From contig CAVVEC010000016.1 in NCBI GenBank assembly GCA_963747105.1, positions 186,001 through 250,000 of the forward strand: 64,000 nucleotides of DNA. The letters run 5' to 3'. The notes under the pieces were generated by a model. The model made no database searches, was not told where the DNA came from, and worked only from the letters and a program-made list of their open reading frames with translations. How positions within the stretch are numbered: the first letter of the stretch is position 1; every line of letters begins with the position of its first letter. Shown here one piece after another: positions 51,614 to 60,763 of this stretch. The stretch is from CAVVEC01 sp963747105. Lineage in GTDB: Bacteria; Acidobacteriota; Terriglobia; Terriglobales; Acidobacteriaceae. A program made the translations under genes and the position numbers.

Positions 51614-53658
51614 ATCGCGTTCGGAAAAGCTTGGAAGAGGAGGAACTGTTAGTGAGATAAGCGAAACCTCTTATTGTCATCCAGCGGGTGCAAATCCCGC
51701 CTGATCAAAGTCGAGCAGACAGGTCAGTAGTGAGTCTTGCCATTCACCGGGCGACTGGTGGGTGCGAAGCGTAGACGACAAGGTAGCAGGCCGTGAGGAT
51801 TCAGCCCCGAAATCTTGTATCGTTGCGAGGCCGACGTGTTTGCGCCAGCGGAAGGCTGTATCTGGCGGCGACCGTTAATGCGAGGTCGCGCAGACTCGCC
51901 GGGGTCTCTAGCCCAAGGCATGCTCCACAGGGATGGCCCAGGAACCGAAGAGAGCTCCCCATCTCCTCTCACACCAGGAGGACCGCCTCTGGAAATGGAT
52001 CGAGAGGTACGTGCAACCAAGGGTCGACCGGAGGAAGCACGGACGGATGCTGGAGCAGTCTTACGACCCTATAGTACCGATGAAGGTGGGGAACCGCAGG
52101 GCTCCCGCAAGGGGCGGCCACGGAACCCACTGGAGGGAAGGGGGAAGCAAGCGTACGAATCTGCTGAAAGGAAACATAACGAGACGCTGAGCTCGAAACG
52201 ATATGTTCACAGACATCAACAGAATAGCTGAACTCGCCAAGGAAGATCCGAAACGGCAGTTCTCCTCTATTGCTCACCTGATCACAGGCGAGAAGTTGTA
52301 TGAGGCATTCCGGAGTCTGCGAAAGGATGCCAGTGCCGGGATCGACGGCGTCACGTACCAACAATACGAGACGAACGCTGAAGAGAATATCCGACAGCTC
52401 CACCAGCGGCTCAAAGAAGGCAAGTATCGGGCACAACCATTGCGACGTGTCTATATTCCCAAAGAAGACGGGAAACAGAGGCCGATCTCGATTCCCGCCC
52501 TCGAGGATAAGATCGTGCAGAAAGCGGCGGTTGACCTATTAAATGCCATCTACGAGCAGGATTTTCTCGATTGCTCGTACGGGTTTCGACCCGGACGCGG
52601 GCAACACCAAGCACTGGATGAAGTGGGACGGATCATCTGTACCCGGCCCATAGGGTGGATTCTGGAGATCGACATCCGCTCATACTTTGACTCGATAGTG
52701 AGATCGGCTCTGGTTGAGATGATAGAGAAGCGGGTAACCGACGGCAGCGTGCTACGACTGATCGGAAAATGGATCAAAGTCGGAGTCATCGAGGACGGCA
52801 GACTACTCGTGAGCGAAACAGGTACAGGACAGGGGCAGCCAATTAGTCCGCTCCTGGCCAATATATACCTGCACTACATTCTCGATGAGTGGTTCGAGAA
52901 CGAAGTGAAACCCCGGTTAAAAGGGGAAGCCTACGAGATCCGCTTTGCTGATGGTGCCATCTTGTGCTTCCAGCACAAGGAGGACGCAGAAAAGGTGCTG
53001 GCTGTCTTGCCGAAGCGATTCGAGAAATACGGTTTGACACTGCACCCGGAGAAGACGCGGCTGATTGAATTCGGGCGATATGCAGCCAAGAACGCGAGGA
53101 AGCAGGGAAAGAAACCTGCAACCTTCAACTTCTTGGGCTTTGTGCACATATGCGCCCGCAGCCGACAGGGGAGGTTCACAGTGCACGTGAAGACAATTGC
53201 CAAGCGGCTTGGTAGAGGGCGGAAGGCAGTCTGGGAATGGTGCAAGCAGCACCGGCACGATGCTGTGAACGAGCAACAGAAAACCCTGAACGCCAAGCTC
53301 CGCGGCCATTACCAGTACTACGGACGACGCACGAACTACCGCGCTATTCGGCAGTTCTATCAGAGAGTCCGTTGCATCTGGCGGGAATGGCTGAGTCGCC
53401 GGACACGTGGAAAGCAGCAGACGTGGGAAAGGTTTGCAGAAATCCTACGTCAGTACCCGCTGCTGCTACCTCGGATCACACAGGCCCGGGCGGGAGCGGG
53501 GAGTGACGCCTGAAGAACCCACTGCGGGAAATCTGCACGGTGGGGTCCGTGAGGGGGGAGATTCCCGATGAGCCATGGTGACCTTACACGGGCACGAAGC
53601 TGGAAACGGCGGATACAGCCAAAGGAAGCCTACAGCTCACCGGGACTCCTCTACTCGG
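51614..53658 (+). mobile_element. group II intron, copy 1, with maturase ORF
   Basis: The 5' RNA part (51614-52200) is nearly identical to 57761-58235. The RT/maturase ORF lies in the domain IV position (52203-53513). A domain V hairpin follows: CCCACTGCGG-GAAA-TCTGCACGGTGGG at 53518-53545. The element ends CTCTACTCGG at 53658. Boundaries come from comparison with the uninterrupted site at 50683-50754 and with copy 2; the exact 5' base is uncertain by a few nt. Confidence 0.8.
52203..53513 (+). CDS. ltrA: group II intron reverse transcriptase/maturase with altered YADD
   Basis: A 436-residue protein: RT domain with VYIPKEDGKQRPISIPALEDKIVQ, FLDCSYGFRPGRGQHQAL, GWILEIDIRSYFDSIV and GTGQGQPISPLLANIYLHYILD. 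The catalytic YADD box reads FADG (residues 248-251, codons 52944-52955), so the second metal-binding Asp is Gly. A maturase thumb and group II maturase-specific region follow (KLRGHYQYYGRRTNYRAIRQFYQRVRCIWREWLSRR). RNA-binding/maturase activity may remain, but reverse transcription should be lost. The intron is otherwise intact. Confidence 0.93.
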   Translation: MFTDINRIAELAKEDPKRQFSSIAHLITGEKLYEAFRSLRKDASAGIDGVTYQQYETNAEENIRQLHQRLKEGKYRAQPLRRVYIPKEDGKQRPISIPALEDKIVQKAAVDLLNAIYEQDFLDCSYGFRPGRGQHQALDEVGRIICTRPIGWILEIDIRSYFDSIVRSALVEMIEKRVTDGSVLRLIGKWIKVGVIEDGRLLVSETGTGQGQPISPLLANIYLHYILDEWFENEVKPRLKGEAYEIRFADGAILCFQHKEDAEKVLAVLPKRFEKYGLTLHPEKTRLIEFGRYAAKNARKQGKKPATFNFLGFVHICARSRQGRFTVHVKTIAKRLGRGRKAVWEWCKQHRHDAVNEQQKTLNAKLRGHYQYYGRRTNYRAIRQFYQRVRCIWREWLSRRTRGKQQTWERFAEILRQYPLLLPRITQARAGAGSDA

Positions 53659-53922
53659 AAGCTTGCGAGAACGCCTGTTATCGGAAGTTATCCGACCGAT
53701 TGTCCTGGAACGTGCCTGCATTCGCTGCTAAGGGATTGCTTGGACCGAAATCCGGCGAAAAGCAAGGCGAAAGTTTTAACATTCTTGTCATCCTACCGTA
53801 GCCTGCGTTTGCTAACCTTGGCAGATTTTGGCGGGCCTCACCGAAGAGTGGCGGCCTTGAAGTTAAAAAGGAAATTCCAGCTTAAAGCAGAAACACATAT
53901 CAAACAAAAAGGAGAGCGATCC

Positions 53923-55143
53923 ATGAAATGTCGAAAGCAGTTTACGTTCGCCGGGATCTCTTCTCGGGCGACTACAGTGGTTATGTCCGTTCTTGTTGCA
54001 GTCCTGGTCCTGACCACCGCCGGTCTGGCCAGCACGGAAAAGGTTTTGTATGCTTTCACAGGGGAGAGCGGAGACAACGACTGGGGTGGCGTGATCTCAA
54101 ACGCAAAGGGCACCCTTTACGGGGCAACCCTAACAGGCGGCACTTATGGTTACGGCGTCGTCTTCGACCTAAAACACTCGAAAAGTGGATGGACCGAAAA
54201 TGTGCTGTATAGCTTTACCGGGGGCAGCGACGGAGCTTACTCGTACGGTGGCGTGAGCTTCGACAAAAAGGGCAATCTCTACGGCGCCACCTACGAGGGC
54301 GGCGCTTATGGCTACGGCACCGTGTTCGAGTTGAAGCATACAAATGGCGGCTGGACTGAAAGCGTGCTATACAACTTCACCGGGGGTAGCGACGGCTCTT
54401 TGCCCGAAGCCGGTATCATCCTCGATGAAAGAGGTAATCTCTACGGCACGACTTACCAGGGCGGCACCGGTTACGGCGTCGTCTTCGAGCTAGAACACTC
54501 GAAAGGCGGATGGACCGAAAATGTGCTATATGGTTTTACCGGGGGTAGGGACGGAGCCGACCCCCAGGACAGCGTAGTCTTCGACAATGCAGGCAATCTC
54601 TATGGTACTACCTACAATGGCGGCACGAGTGGTTACGGCGTCGTCTTCGAGCTAAAACACTCGAAAAGTGGATGGACCGAAAATGTGCTGTATAGTTTTA
54701 CGGGGGGTAGCGACGGCGGTGAGCCCAGTTTCGGCAGCTTAATCTTCGACAAGTCGGCTGATCTTTTTGGCACAACCGAGGTGGGGGGAGCGGGCGGATA
54801 CGGAACCGTCTTCGAGTTGAAACACTCAAAAGGCACATGGGTAGAGAGTGTGTTGTATGGTTTCACGGGAGCCAGCGACGGCGCCCTTCCCACTGGTTGC
54901 TTGATCTTCGACACCAAGGGTAATCTCTATAGCACCACGGAAGCTGGCGGCAATGGGTACGGCGTGGTTTTCCAGTTGAAGCACTCGAATGGGGCGTGGA
55001 AGGAAAATGTTTTGTACGCATTCACCGGGGGCAGCGACGGGGCAACCCCCGTCAGTGGCGTCGTGCTGAACAAGGGCAATTTGTACGGCGGCACCACTGC
55101 TGGCGGCAGCGGTAGCGGCGTTGTATTTGAGATTACGCCGTAG
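53923..55143 (+). CDS. secreted GloVer-repeat protein
   Basis: A 406-residue protein. The start at 53923 has GGAG 8-11 nt upstream; the long in-frame upstream stretch lies over the intron 3' end. A signal helix (TTVVMSVLVAVLVLTTAGLA) is followed by about nine tandem repeats of 38-40 residues: LYxFTGGSDGAxPxxGVxFDxxGNLYGTTYxGGxxGYGVVFELKHSKGGWTENV. This is the GloVer repeat (TIGR03803), a propeller-like exported protein common in Acidobacteriota. No C-terminal anchor. The intron lies 265 bp upstream and may have separated it from its promoter. Confidence 0.92.
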   Translation: MKCRKQFTFAGISSRATTVVMSVLVAVLVLTTAGLASTEKVLYAFTGESGDNDWGGVISNAKGTLYGATLTGGTYGYGVVFDLKHSKSGWTENVLYSFTGGSDGAYSYGGVSFDKKGNLYGATYEGGAYGYGTVFELKHTNGGWTESVLYNFTGGSDGSLPEAGIILDERGNLYGTTYQGGTGYGVVFELEHSKGGWTENVLYGFTGGRDGADPQDSVVFDNAGNLYGTTYNGGTSGYGVVFELKHSKSGWTENVLYSFTGGSDGGEPSFGSLIFDKSADLFGTTEVGGAGGYGTVFELKHSKGTWVESVLYGFTGASDGALPTGCLIFDTKGNLYSTTEAGGNGYGVVFQLKHSNGAWKENVLYAFTGGSDGATPVSGVVLNKGNLYGGTTAGGSGSGVVFEITP

Positions 55144-55149
55144 TCCAGT

Positions 55150-56720
55150 CAGGGGCGTGTTATTAAGTCTTGTCGGCTGGGGCCCTCCGAGCCTCAGCCG
55201 ATCCTCTTCGCAGCTGTTACCTGGGCTGCTATCCGGAGTCCCCGCCGCCGGTCCGAGATCCCTAACCGGACCAACTCGAACACAATTGGACAATACGGTT
55301 GTAACTGATGTCATAACGACGTCGGCCTCACAACGGACCGAGTAGACTTTTCGGTATCCAACCAAAAGGCTCGGGACGAAGGAGGCCGAGATGAAAATTG
55401 TAGGCTGCGATCTACATGCACGGCAACAAAGCATAGCCATGGTGGATACCGAAACCGGTGAGCTTACCGAGAAGCGACTCATGCACGAGGGGAATGCGGT
55501 GCGAGATTTTTACGCCTCGCTGGAAGGTCCAGTGGTGGTCGGCATCGAAGCCACCGGCGCGATGCAGTGGTTCTTGGAGCTGCTGGAAGAGTTAGGCATT
55601 GAGTGTCGGGTGGGTCACCCGGCCAAGATCCGTGCAGCCGAGACCCGCAAACAGAAACATGATCGGCGGGATGCGGAAGTGATCCTGGATTTGCTAGTGA
55701 TGAAGGAGCGTTTCCCCGACATTTGGATGCCCTCGACCGAGCAACGGGACCTGCGAACCTTATTGCGCGACCGACACCAATGGGTGAAGATGCGAGCGCG
55801 ATTGCAGCACACGTTACAGGCAATCGCCCTCAATCACGCCCTGCGAGAAGGCCGCGCGCTCTGGACCGCGGCGGGGCGGCGGGCGCTGCAGGATTTGGCC
55901 CTGCCACCCTACACCGATCAAAGGCGAGATGAGTTGCTCAGTCTGTACACACAATTAGAAAAGCGGATCCAGCAACTGGACAAGCAAGTGGAGACGGAAG
56001 CCCGACAAAGACCACAGGCACGCCGACTGCTGACGCATCCCGGCGTGGGTCCGGTCACGGCCTTGGCGACCGAAGTGTTTCTGGGAGACCCGACTCGCTT
56101 CGCTACCGCCAACCAGGTGGCCAGCTATGTCGGGATGATCCCGTGCGAGCACAGCAGCGGCAAGAAGCAGCGACTAGGAAAGCTGACCAAAGAAGGCAAT
56201 TCACTGCTCCGTTACCTGTGGGTCGAAGCCACGCTGCATGCCGTGATCAAGGACGCAGAACTAAAACGCTTCTATCGGCGCAAGCTCATCCAGAAAGGAA
56301 TGGGCAAGGCCAGGGTTGCGGCAGCGCGCAAGCTGGGAATTCGGTTGTGGATCATGCTGCGGGATGAGATTGATTACGAAGAGTTCTGCCGGCGTGGAAA
56401 GTTGCCGCAGAAGGGGAAAGTCCATGCGGGGATGCCTGATTTCAACAGTGGTCCTGCGCGAGCAGTGACCGGGTCAACTGAATAGGCTACCCGCCTCCCC
56501 ACAGGGAGGGGAGTTTGCATAACACATCATGATCGAAGGTGACCGAAGAGATGTCTGGTGGGCTACGCCACCACAGTGATGAAGCAACGGGGCCCGAGCC
56601 ATGCGGTTGGATAAAGCATCATCGAAAGAAAGATCGCTACTGTCTCGAACAAACCAGTGCCAGCGCGCTGAGGGGAAGTTATGCCCCAGGGCCACAAAAA
56701 CAAAGTTCCATGTATCTTGA
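55150..56720 (+). mobile_element. IS110-family element
   Basis: DEDD transposase flanked by long non-coding ends: about 240 bp upstream (55150-55390) and about 235 bp downstream (56486-56720). Both contain strings I recall from other IS110 copies. No terminal inverted repeats, as usual for the family. One of the ends should encode the bridge RNA that chooses donor and target. Outer limits are approximate. Confidence 0.68.
55391..56485 (+). CDS. IS110-family DEDD transposase
   Basis: A 364-residue protein. RuvC-like N-terminus: MKIVGCDLHARQQSIAMVD (first Asp), GPVVVGIEATGAMQWFLEL (Glu) and KQKHDRRDAEVILDLLV (Asp pair). C-terminal Transposase_20 domain: LLTHPGVGPVTALATEVFLGDPTRFATANQVASYVGMIPCEHSSGKKQRLGKLTKEGNSLLRYLWVEA, including the catalytic Ser region. 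All acidic residues are present, so it may be active. GAAGGAGG lies 5 nt upstream of the start. Confidence 0.93.
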   Translation: MKIVGCDLHARQQSIAMVDTETGELTEKRLMHEGNAVRDFYASLEGPVVVGIEATGAMQWFLELLEELGIECRVGHPAKIRAAETRKQKHDRRDAEVILDLLVMKERFPDIWMPSTEQRDLRTLLRDRHQWVKMRARLQHTLQAIALNHALREGRALWTAAGRRALQDLALPPYTDQRRDELLSLYTQLEKRIQQLDKQVETEARQRPQARRLLTHPGVGPVTALATEVFLGDPTRFATANQVASYVGMIPCEHSSGKKQRLGKLTKEGNSLLRYLWVEATLHAVIKDAELKRFYRRKLIQKGMGKARVAAARKLGIRLWIMLRDEIDYEEFCRRGKLPQKGKVHAGMPDFNSGPARAVTGSTE

Positions 56721-56763
56721 CAGCGCCGACGTCGTTAGAGATGTTGAAAAATCGCCATATCAC

Positions 56764-57015
56764 TCATTGACGACCGGCTGCCTTCAGTGACGACCGGCGT
56801 TGTTGAATCGCCTGGACCGACCTTCCGAGTCGCGCGCTGAGTTTGCTGTCCGCAGGCGCGTTCCGAGCGGTTATCATTCGGTCCTCTTCCTCCGTCCACT
56901 TTTTCCACTTGCGCTTGTTGTTCTTCTGGAATTGCCGATAGTAACGGAGCCGTTCGGCGGCCTTCACTTCCAGGTGTTTTGATCGCCAGAGTTTCTGCGC
57001 TGAGGTGATCGTCAT
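56764..57015 (-). CDS. small SANT/Myb-like DNA-binding protein
   Basis: An 83-residue protein. N-terminal basic helix (AERLRYYRQFQKNNKRKWKK), then WTEEEDRMITARNAPADSKLSARLGRSVQAIQQRRSSLKAAG, a SANT/GcrA-like trihelical motif with W...E...I...L..A.L.GRS..AI..RR. It should bind DNA. It lies 68 bp downstream of the CxxH/CxxC repeat protein on the same strand, so the two may be one operon. Confidence 0.75.
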   Translation of the reverse strand: MTITSAQKLWRSKHLEVKAAERLRYYRQFQKNNKRKWKKWTEEEDRMITARNAPADSKLSARLGRSVQAIQQRRSSLKAAGRQ

Positions 57016-57082
57016 CGGGCTTCCAAACGGATTATGCCAGTCGCGCCTGACACTGCCAACTCACCGGGTGAAATGGCTCTGC

Positions 57083-57556
57083 TTATTTTGTGACTTGGCG
57101 ATTCCGTCCGAGACGTTTCCTGCGCTTGGCCCTGAGAAGCCGCAGTTTTGCCCGCGCCCGACATCGCGCTTGGGCGGCGGCATAGCCAGGGCGACTATTG
57201 AAACACTTACTACATCCCGTCGAGTGGCGGCCTCTGATCCACGCACTGGGCTGAATCGGTCGGTCATGTTTGCGACACAACCGATCTTCCGGTTCTGGAA
57301 CCTCAAAGCACAGAGGGCAACCCTTCGTTCGGTAGCCAGACCACCAGCGTGACCGCAGGATTGGACACTTGTGTTCCTGGCATAGTCTTTTCCTTGGCGG
57401 GGGCATCTTCCTCGTCCGGTAACAGTCTGCGCATCCCGTATTTCGGTGGCCGGAGCGCCAACGGTCAGGCCGAATCGGTCTGCCGTGGATCTTGCACAAG
57501 TGCCGCTTGCGTGAGCGGCTCGTTCTGACGCTTTTCGTCTCTTTCTTCGTCGTCAT
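57083..57556 (-). CDS. protein of three Cys/His (CxxH...CxxC) repeats
   Basis: A protein of about 157 residues, highly basic. Three imperfect repeats of about 35-38 residues: LCKIHGRPIRPDRWRSGHRNTGCADC, LCQEHKCPILRSRWWSGYRTKGCPLC, LCRKHDRPIQPSAWIRGRHSTGCSKC. Each has CxxxH, a W.xG turn and GCxxC, i.e. four metal ligands, like a HNH/zinc-ribbon half. The C-terminus is Arg/Lys-rich (RCRARAKLRLLRAKRRKRL). Start chosen at Met 57556; an in-frame Met at 57625 is less protein-like. It is probably a nucleic-acid-binding zinc protein. I know no named family. Confidence 0.72.
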   Translation of the reverse strand: MTTKKETKSVRTSRSRKRHLCKIHGRPIRPDRWRSGHRNTGCADCYRTRKMPPPRKRLCQEHKCPILRSRWWSGYRTKGCPLCFEVPEPEDRLCRKHDRPIQPSAWIRGRHSTGCSKCFNSRPGYAAAQARCRARAKLRLLRAKRRKRLGRNRQVTK

Positions 57557-58227
57557 TACAGTATGAAAAGCCCCCCTATGGGCGCATTCCCACACGGCCC
57601 AGAAAAGATGATCCGTCAACATCATACTTCAGTCTGTCCGCGACAGTAATCCCGGCCCGCTTGCGGCTTTGTTCTTCCCCTGGGAAAACCTAACGAATGG
57701 GTAACTGTTGAAATATCGCCATTTCGCTTATTGACCCGGTTTTTGGCGAACAAAGAGCGCATCGCGTTCGGAAAAGCTTGGAAGAGGAGGAACTGTTAGT
57801 GAGATAAGCGAAACCTCTTATTGTCATCCAGCGGGTAAAAATCCCGCCTGATCAAAGTCGAGCAGACAGGTCAGTAGTGAGTCTTGCCATTCACCGGGTG
57901 GCCGGGGGGTGCGAAGCGTAGACAACAAGGTAGCAGGCCGTGAGGATTCAGCCCCGAAATCTTGTATCGTTGCGAGGCCGACGTGTTTGCGCCAGCGGAA
58001 GGCTGTATCTGGCGGCGACCGTTAATGCGAGGTCGCGCAGACTCGCCGTGGTCTCTAGCCCAAGGCATGCTCCACAGGGATGGCCCAGGAACCGAAGAGA
58101 GCTCTCCATCTCCTCTCACACCAGGAGGACCGCCTCTAGAAATGGATCGAGAGGTACGTGCAACCAAGGGTCGACCGGAGGAAGCACGGATGGATGCTGA
58201 GCAGTCGTAGAACCTCATAGTACCTGG

Positions 58228-58235
58228 GAAGGTGG
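58228..58235. repeat. IS66 target site duplication, left
   Basis: GAAGGTGG; identical to 60756-60763. Eight bases is the normal IS66 duplication. Confidence 0.85.
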
Positions 58236-58284
58236 GTAAGCGTTCGGTGTAAGCCGTATTGACCAGGTGCGGGACTCGTTCTAA

Positions 58285-59862
58285 CTAAGCTGCGGATTGG
58301 CTTGCGAGAGTTAGGCTTGCGGCGATGTTCCAAGGCAGTAATTCCTCGATGCGAGTGATGGGGTGATCGGCGATCCGCGACAGCACTTCGTGCAGATAGG
58401 CTTCCGGATCCAGGCCGTTGAGTTTGGCCGAGCCGATTAAGCTGTAGATGGCAGCCGCCCGCTCACCTCCAGTATCTGATCCCGCAAACAAGTAATTCTT
58501 TCGACCGAGAGCAACCGCACGTAGAGCACGTTCTGCGGCGTTGTTGTCGATCTCGATGTGTCCGTTGTCGCAATAACGCAGTAATGCGTCCCAGCGTGAG
58601 AGGGCGTAGCGAATCGCTGCCGTCGTATCCGACTTGCGCGAAAGCTTGGGGAGCGTCGCCTCGAACCACTGTCGCAGAGATTCGAGCAAGGGTCGCGCAC
58701 GGGCGTTGCGAACTTGTTGTCGCTCTTCTGCTGGCCGACCGCGAATCTCTTTCTCGATCCCATACAGGGCTGCGATTCGCTCCAGGGCTTCGCTCGCTAC
58801 CGGCGACGCATGCGCCTGTTGCAGATCGAAGAACTTGCGCCGCACGTGCGCCCAACACGCCGCTTCTTGGATGCGGCCGTCTTCGTAGAGTTGATTGAAT
58901 CCGGCGTAGGCGTCGGCTTGCAGCGTTCCGCGAAACTCGCGCAGGTGCCGCTCGGGATGTTCCCCTTTGCGATCCGGCGAGTAGGCAAACCACACTGCCG
59001 GTGCCGCCAGCTCACCCGCAGGCCGGTCATCGCGGACATAGGTCCACAACCGCCCGGTCTTGGTCTTGCCATTCCCCGGAGCCAGCACCGGCACGGGCGT
59101 GTTGTCGGCGTGCAGTTTTCCGGAGGCCGTCACGTAACGGCGCAGCACTTCAAGCAGTGGTTCTAACAACTGGCTGGTTCCACCCACCCAGTCGGCCAGG
59201 GTCGAGCGCTCCAACTCAATGCCCTGGCGCCCATAAATCTCCGACTGGCGATACAACGGCAAATGGTCGGCATACTTCGAGACCAGTACGTGAGCCAACA
59301 GTCCAGGCCCGGCTACCCCGCGTTCGATAGGTCGGCTTGGCGCCGACGCTTGCACGATGTGGTCACACTTCGTACAGCTCAACTTGGGCCGCACGTGGCG
59401 AACCACGAAGAAGCTCGCCGGCACGTACTCCAGCATCTCGGAAACGTCCTCGCCCAACTTACTCAGCGCACCGCCACAATCCGGACAAGCCGATTCTTTC
59501 GGTTCGTGCCTCTGCGTTTGACGGGGCAGATGATCGGGTAACGGCTGACGGGCTGGTTTCGCAACAGTACTACTACTAATAAGGAGGGGAGATGTCGTGG
59601 CCCCAGGCTTACTCTCCGGCTGGCTTGCGCTCTCGACGGGTTTCGCTTGCAGATCTTCCAGCCGTAACTCCAATTGCTCGATCTGCCGCGCCAGCTTCTC
59701 CGACTTCCGCCCAAACTGCATGCGCTGCAGCTTGGCGATCAGCAGCTTGAGATGCTCGATCTCGCTTTCGCGCCAGAGCAGTTGCTCATGTTGCGCCAGA
59801 ACTAGCGCTTTCAACGCTTCCGTCGGAAGCAGGTTCAGATCCGGAAGCGGGTTGCCTGACAT
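58285..59862 (-). CDS. tnpC: IS66 transposase TnpC
   Basis: A 525-residue protein. N-terminal coiled-coil (EIEHLKLLIAKLQRMQFGRKSEKL, typical IS66 leader), zinc finger CPDCGG...CTKCDH, then the DDE core: KLHADNTPVPVLAPG (Asp), TLQADAYAGFNQLY (Asp), ACWAHVRRKFFDL and IDNNAAERALRAVALGRKNYLFAGSDTGGERAA (Glu). All catalytic residues are present. The C-terminus (GLDPEAYLHEVLSRIADHPI) is also typical. Confidence 0.95.
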   Translation of the reverse strand: MSGNPLPDLNLLPTEALKALVLAQHEQLLWRESEIEHLKLLIAKLQRMQFGRKSEKLARQIEQLELRLEDLQAKPVESASQPESKPGATTSPLLISSSTVAKPARQPLPDHLPRQTQRHEPKESACPDCGGALSKLGEDVSEMLEYVPASFFVVRHVRPKLSCTKCDHIVQASAPSRPIERGVAGPGLLAHVLVSKYADHLPLYRQSEIYGRQGIELERSTLADWVGGTSQLLEPLLEVLRRYVTASGKLHADNTPVPVLAPGNGKTKTGRLWTYVRDDRPAGELAAPAVWFAYSPDRKGEHPERHLREFRGTLQADAYAGFNQLYEDGRIQEAACWAHVRRKFFDLQQAHASPVASEALERIAALYGIEKEIRGRPAEERQQVRNARARPLLESLRQWFEATLPKLSRKSDTTAAIRYALSRWDALLRYCDNGHIEIDNNAAERALRAVALGRKNYLFAGSDTGGERAAAIYSLIGSAKLNGLDPEAYLHEVLSRIADHPITRIEELLPWNIAASLTLASQSAA

Positions 59863-59937
59863 GCGCGGAGTATCGCATGAATCTTCGCGCCACGATCTTC
59901 TCCGCGCAAAAAAAGTTGTGCAAAAGAACCTCGTGCG

Positions 59938-60285
59938 TTACACCGACAGTTGCGGATCCCAGGCGCGCTCCGGTCGCCGCCAGTCAATGCCTTCCAGCAG
60001 CATGGATAACTGCGCCCGCGTCAGCGAAACCGTACCGCTCGCCGCTTGCGGCCACACGAAACGTCCGCGCTCTAAACGCTTCGAAAATAGACAAAGCCCA
60101 TCGCCATCGAACCACAAAACCTTGATCAAATCGCCGCGCCGCCCGCGAAACACGAACACATGACCCGAGAACGGACTCTGCTCCAGTTGGGTTTGTACCA
60201 GCGAGCTCAGCCCGGTGAAACCCCGCCGCAGATCGGTCACGCCCGCTGCAATCCAAACCCGCGTGTTAGTGGGTGGCCCGATCAT
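59938..60285 (-). CDS. tnpB: IS66 accessory protein TnpB
   Basis: A 115-residue protein: TRVWIAAGVTDLRRGFTGLSSLVQ, then VFVFRGRRGDLIKVLWFDGDGLCLFSKRLERGRFVWP, the classic TnpB/Orf2 family signature. The start at 60285 overlaps the tnpA stop by ATGA. Accessory factor for transposition with no enzymatic motif. Confidence 0.93.
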   Translation of the reverse strand: MIGPPTNTRVWIAAGVTDLRRGFTGLSSLVQTQLEQSPFSGHVFVFRGRRGDLIKVLWFDGDGLCLFSKRLERGRFVWPQAASGTVSLTRAQLSMLLEGIDWRRPERAWDPQLSV

Positions 60286-60665
60286 GCCCGCAGGCACTCC
60301 AACAACACCCGCAGCAAAACCGGATCGGCGCTGCCCTCGATGCGCACCTGCGCGTGTCGAAGTTTGATGTGAACCGTGCCCGCCAAACAAGTCGAAGAGC
60401 TCCCGCCACTCGACGATGTCATCAGCGACGGCGAGCTCTCGCTTACGCTGACCGGCAACAGCTTCATCGCACCGCTGCCTCCCAGTCGCCTTGCCAGATA
60501 CAGCTTGCGCCAGTTGAAAACCAGGTTAGCGTTGACCCCGTGCGCCCGTGCCACTCTTGCTACCGATGCACCCTTCGCCAACGTCTCTTCGACAATCCCT
60601 CGCTTCTCCTCCAACGTCCGGTACCGCCGTTTAGGTGGGGTGGTTTGAGTGTATGTGTCCATCAT
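60282..60665 (-). CDS. tnpA: IS66 accessory protein TnpA
   Basis: A 127-residue protein with a HTH near the N-terminus: RRYRTLEEKRGIVEETLAKGASVARVARAHGVNANLVFNWRKLYLARRL. This is the IS3/IS66 OrfA-type DNA-binding helix-turn-helix. The C-terminal part (VHIKLRHAQVRIEGSADPVLLRVLLECLRA) is the usual TnpA tail. First gene of the element. Confidence 0.92.
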   Translation of the reverse strand: MMDTYTQTTPPKRRYRTLEEKRGIVEETLAKGASVARVARAHGVNANLVFNWRKLYLARRLGGSGAMKLLPVSVSESSPSLMTSSSGGSSSTCLAGTVHIKLRHAQVRIEGSADPVLLRVLLECLRA

Positions 60666-60755
60666 CGCTCCAAGTGGACACTATCGCTGGTGTCCACATC
60701 CAGAGCATGACTCCCACTTACACCTCTGTCCAGACGGCCACCAGCGGACGCTTAC

Positions 60756-60763
60756 GAAGGTGG
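60756..60763. repeat. IS66 target site duplication, right
   Basis: GAAGGTGG; pairs with 58228-58235. Confidence 0.85.

Larger units (their letters stand above)
58236..60755 (-). mobile_element. IS66-family element, complete
   Basis: 2520 bp bounded by imperfect inverted repeats beginning GTAAGCGTTCGGTGTAAGCC (left) and GTAAGCGTCCGCTGGTGGCC (right, complement). An 8-bp duplication GAAGGTGG flanks it. It carries tnpA, tnpB and tnpC in order on the minus strand. Both ends and all ORFs are intact, so the insertion is recent. Confidence 0.93.

Noticed and set aside
53575..53922. 116-codon N-terminal extension of the GloVer protein
   Set aside because: It covers the intron 3' end; the signal peptide and RBS place the start at 53923.
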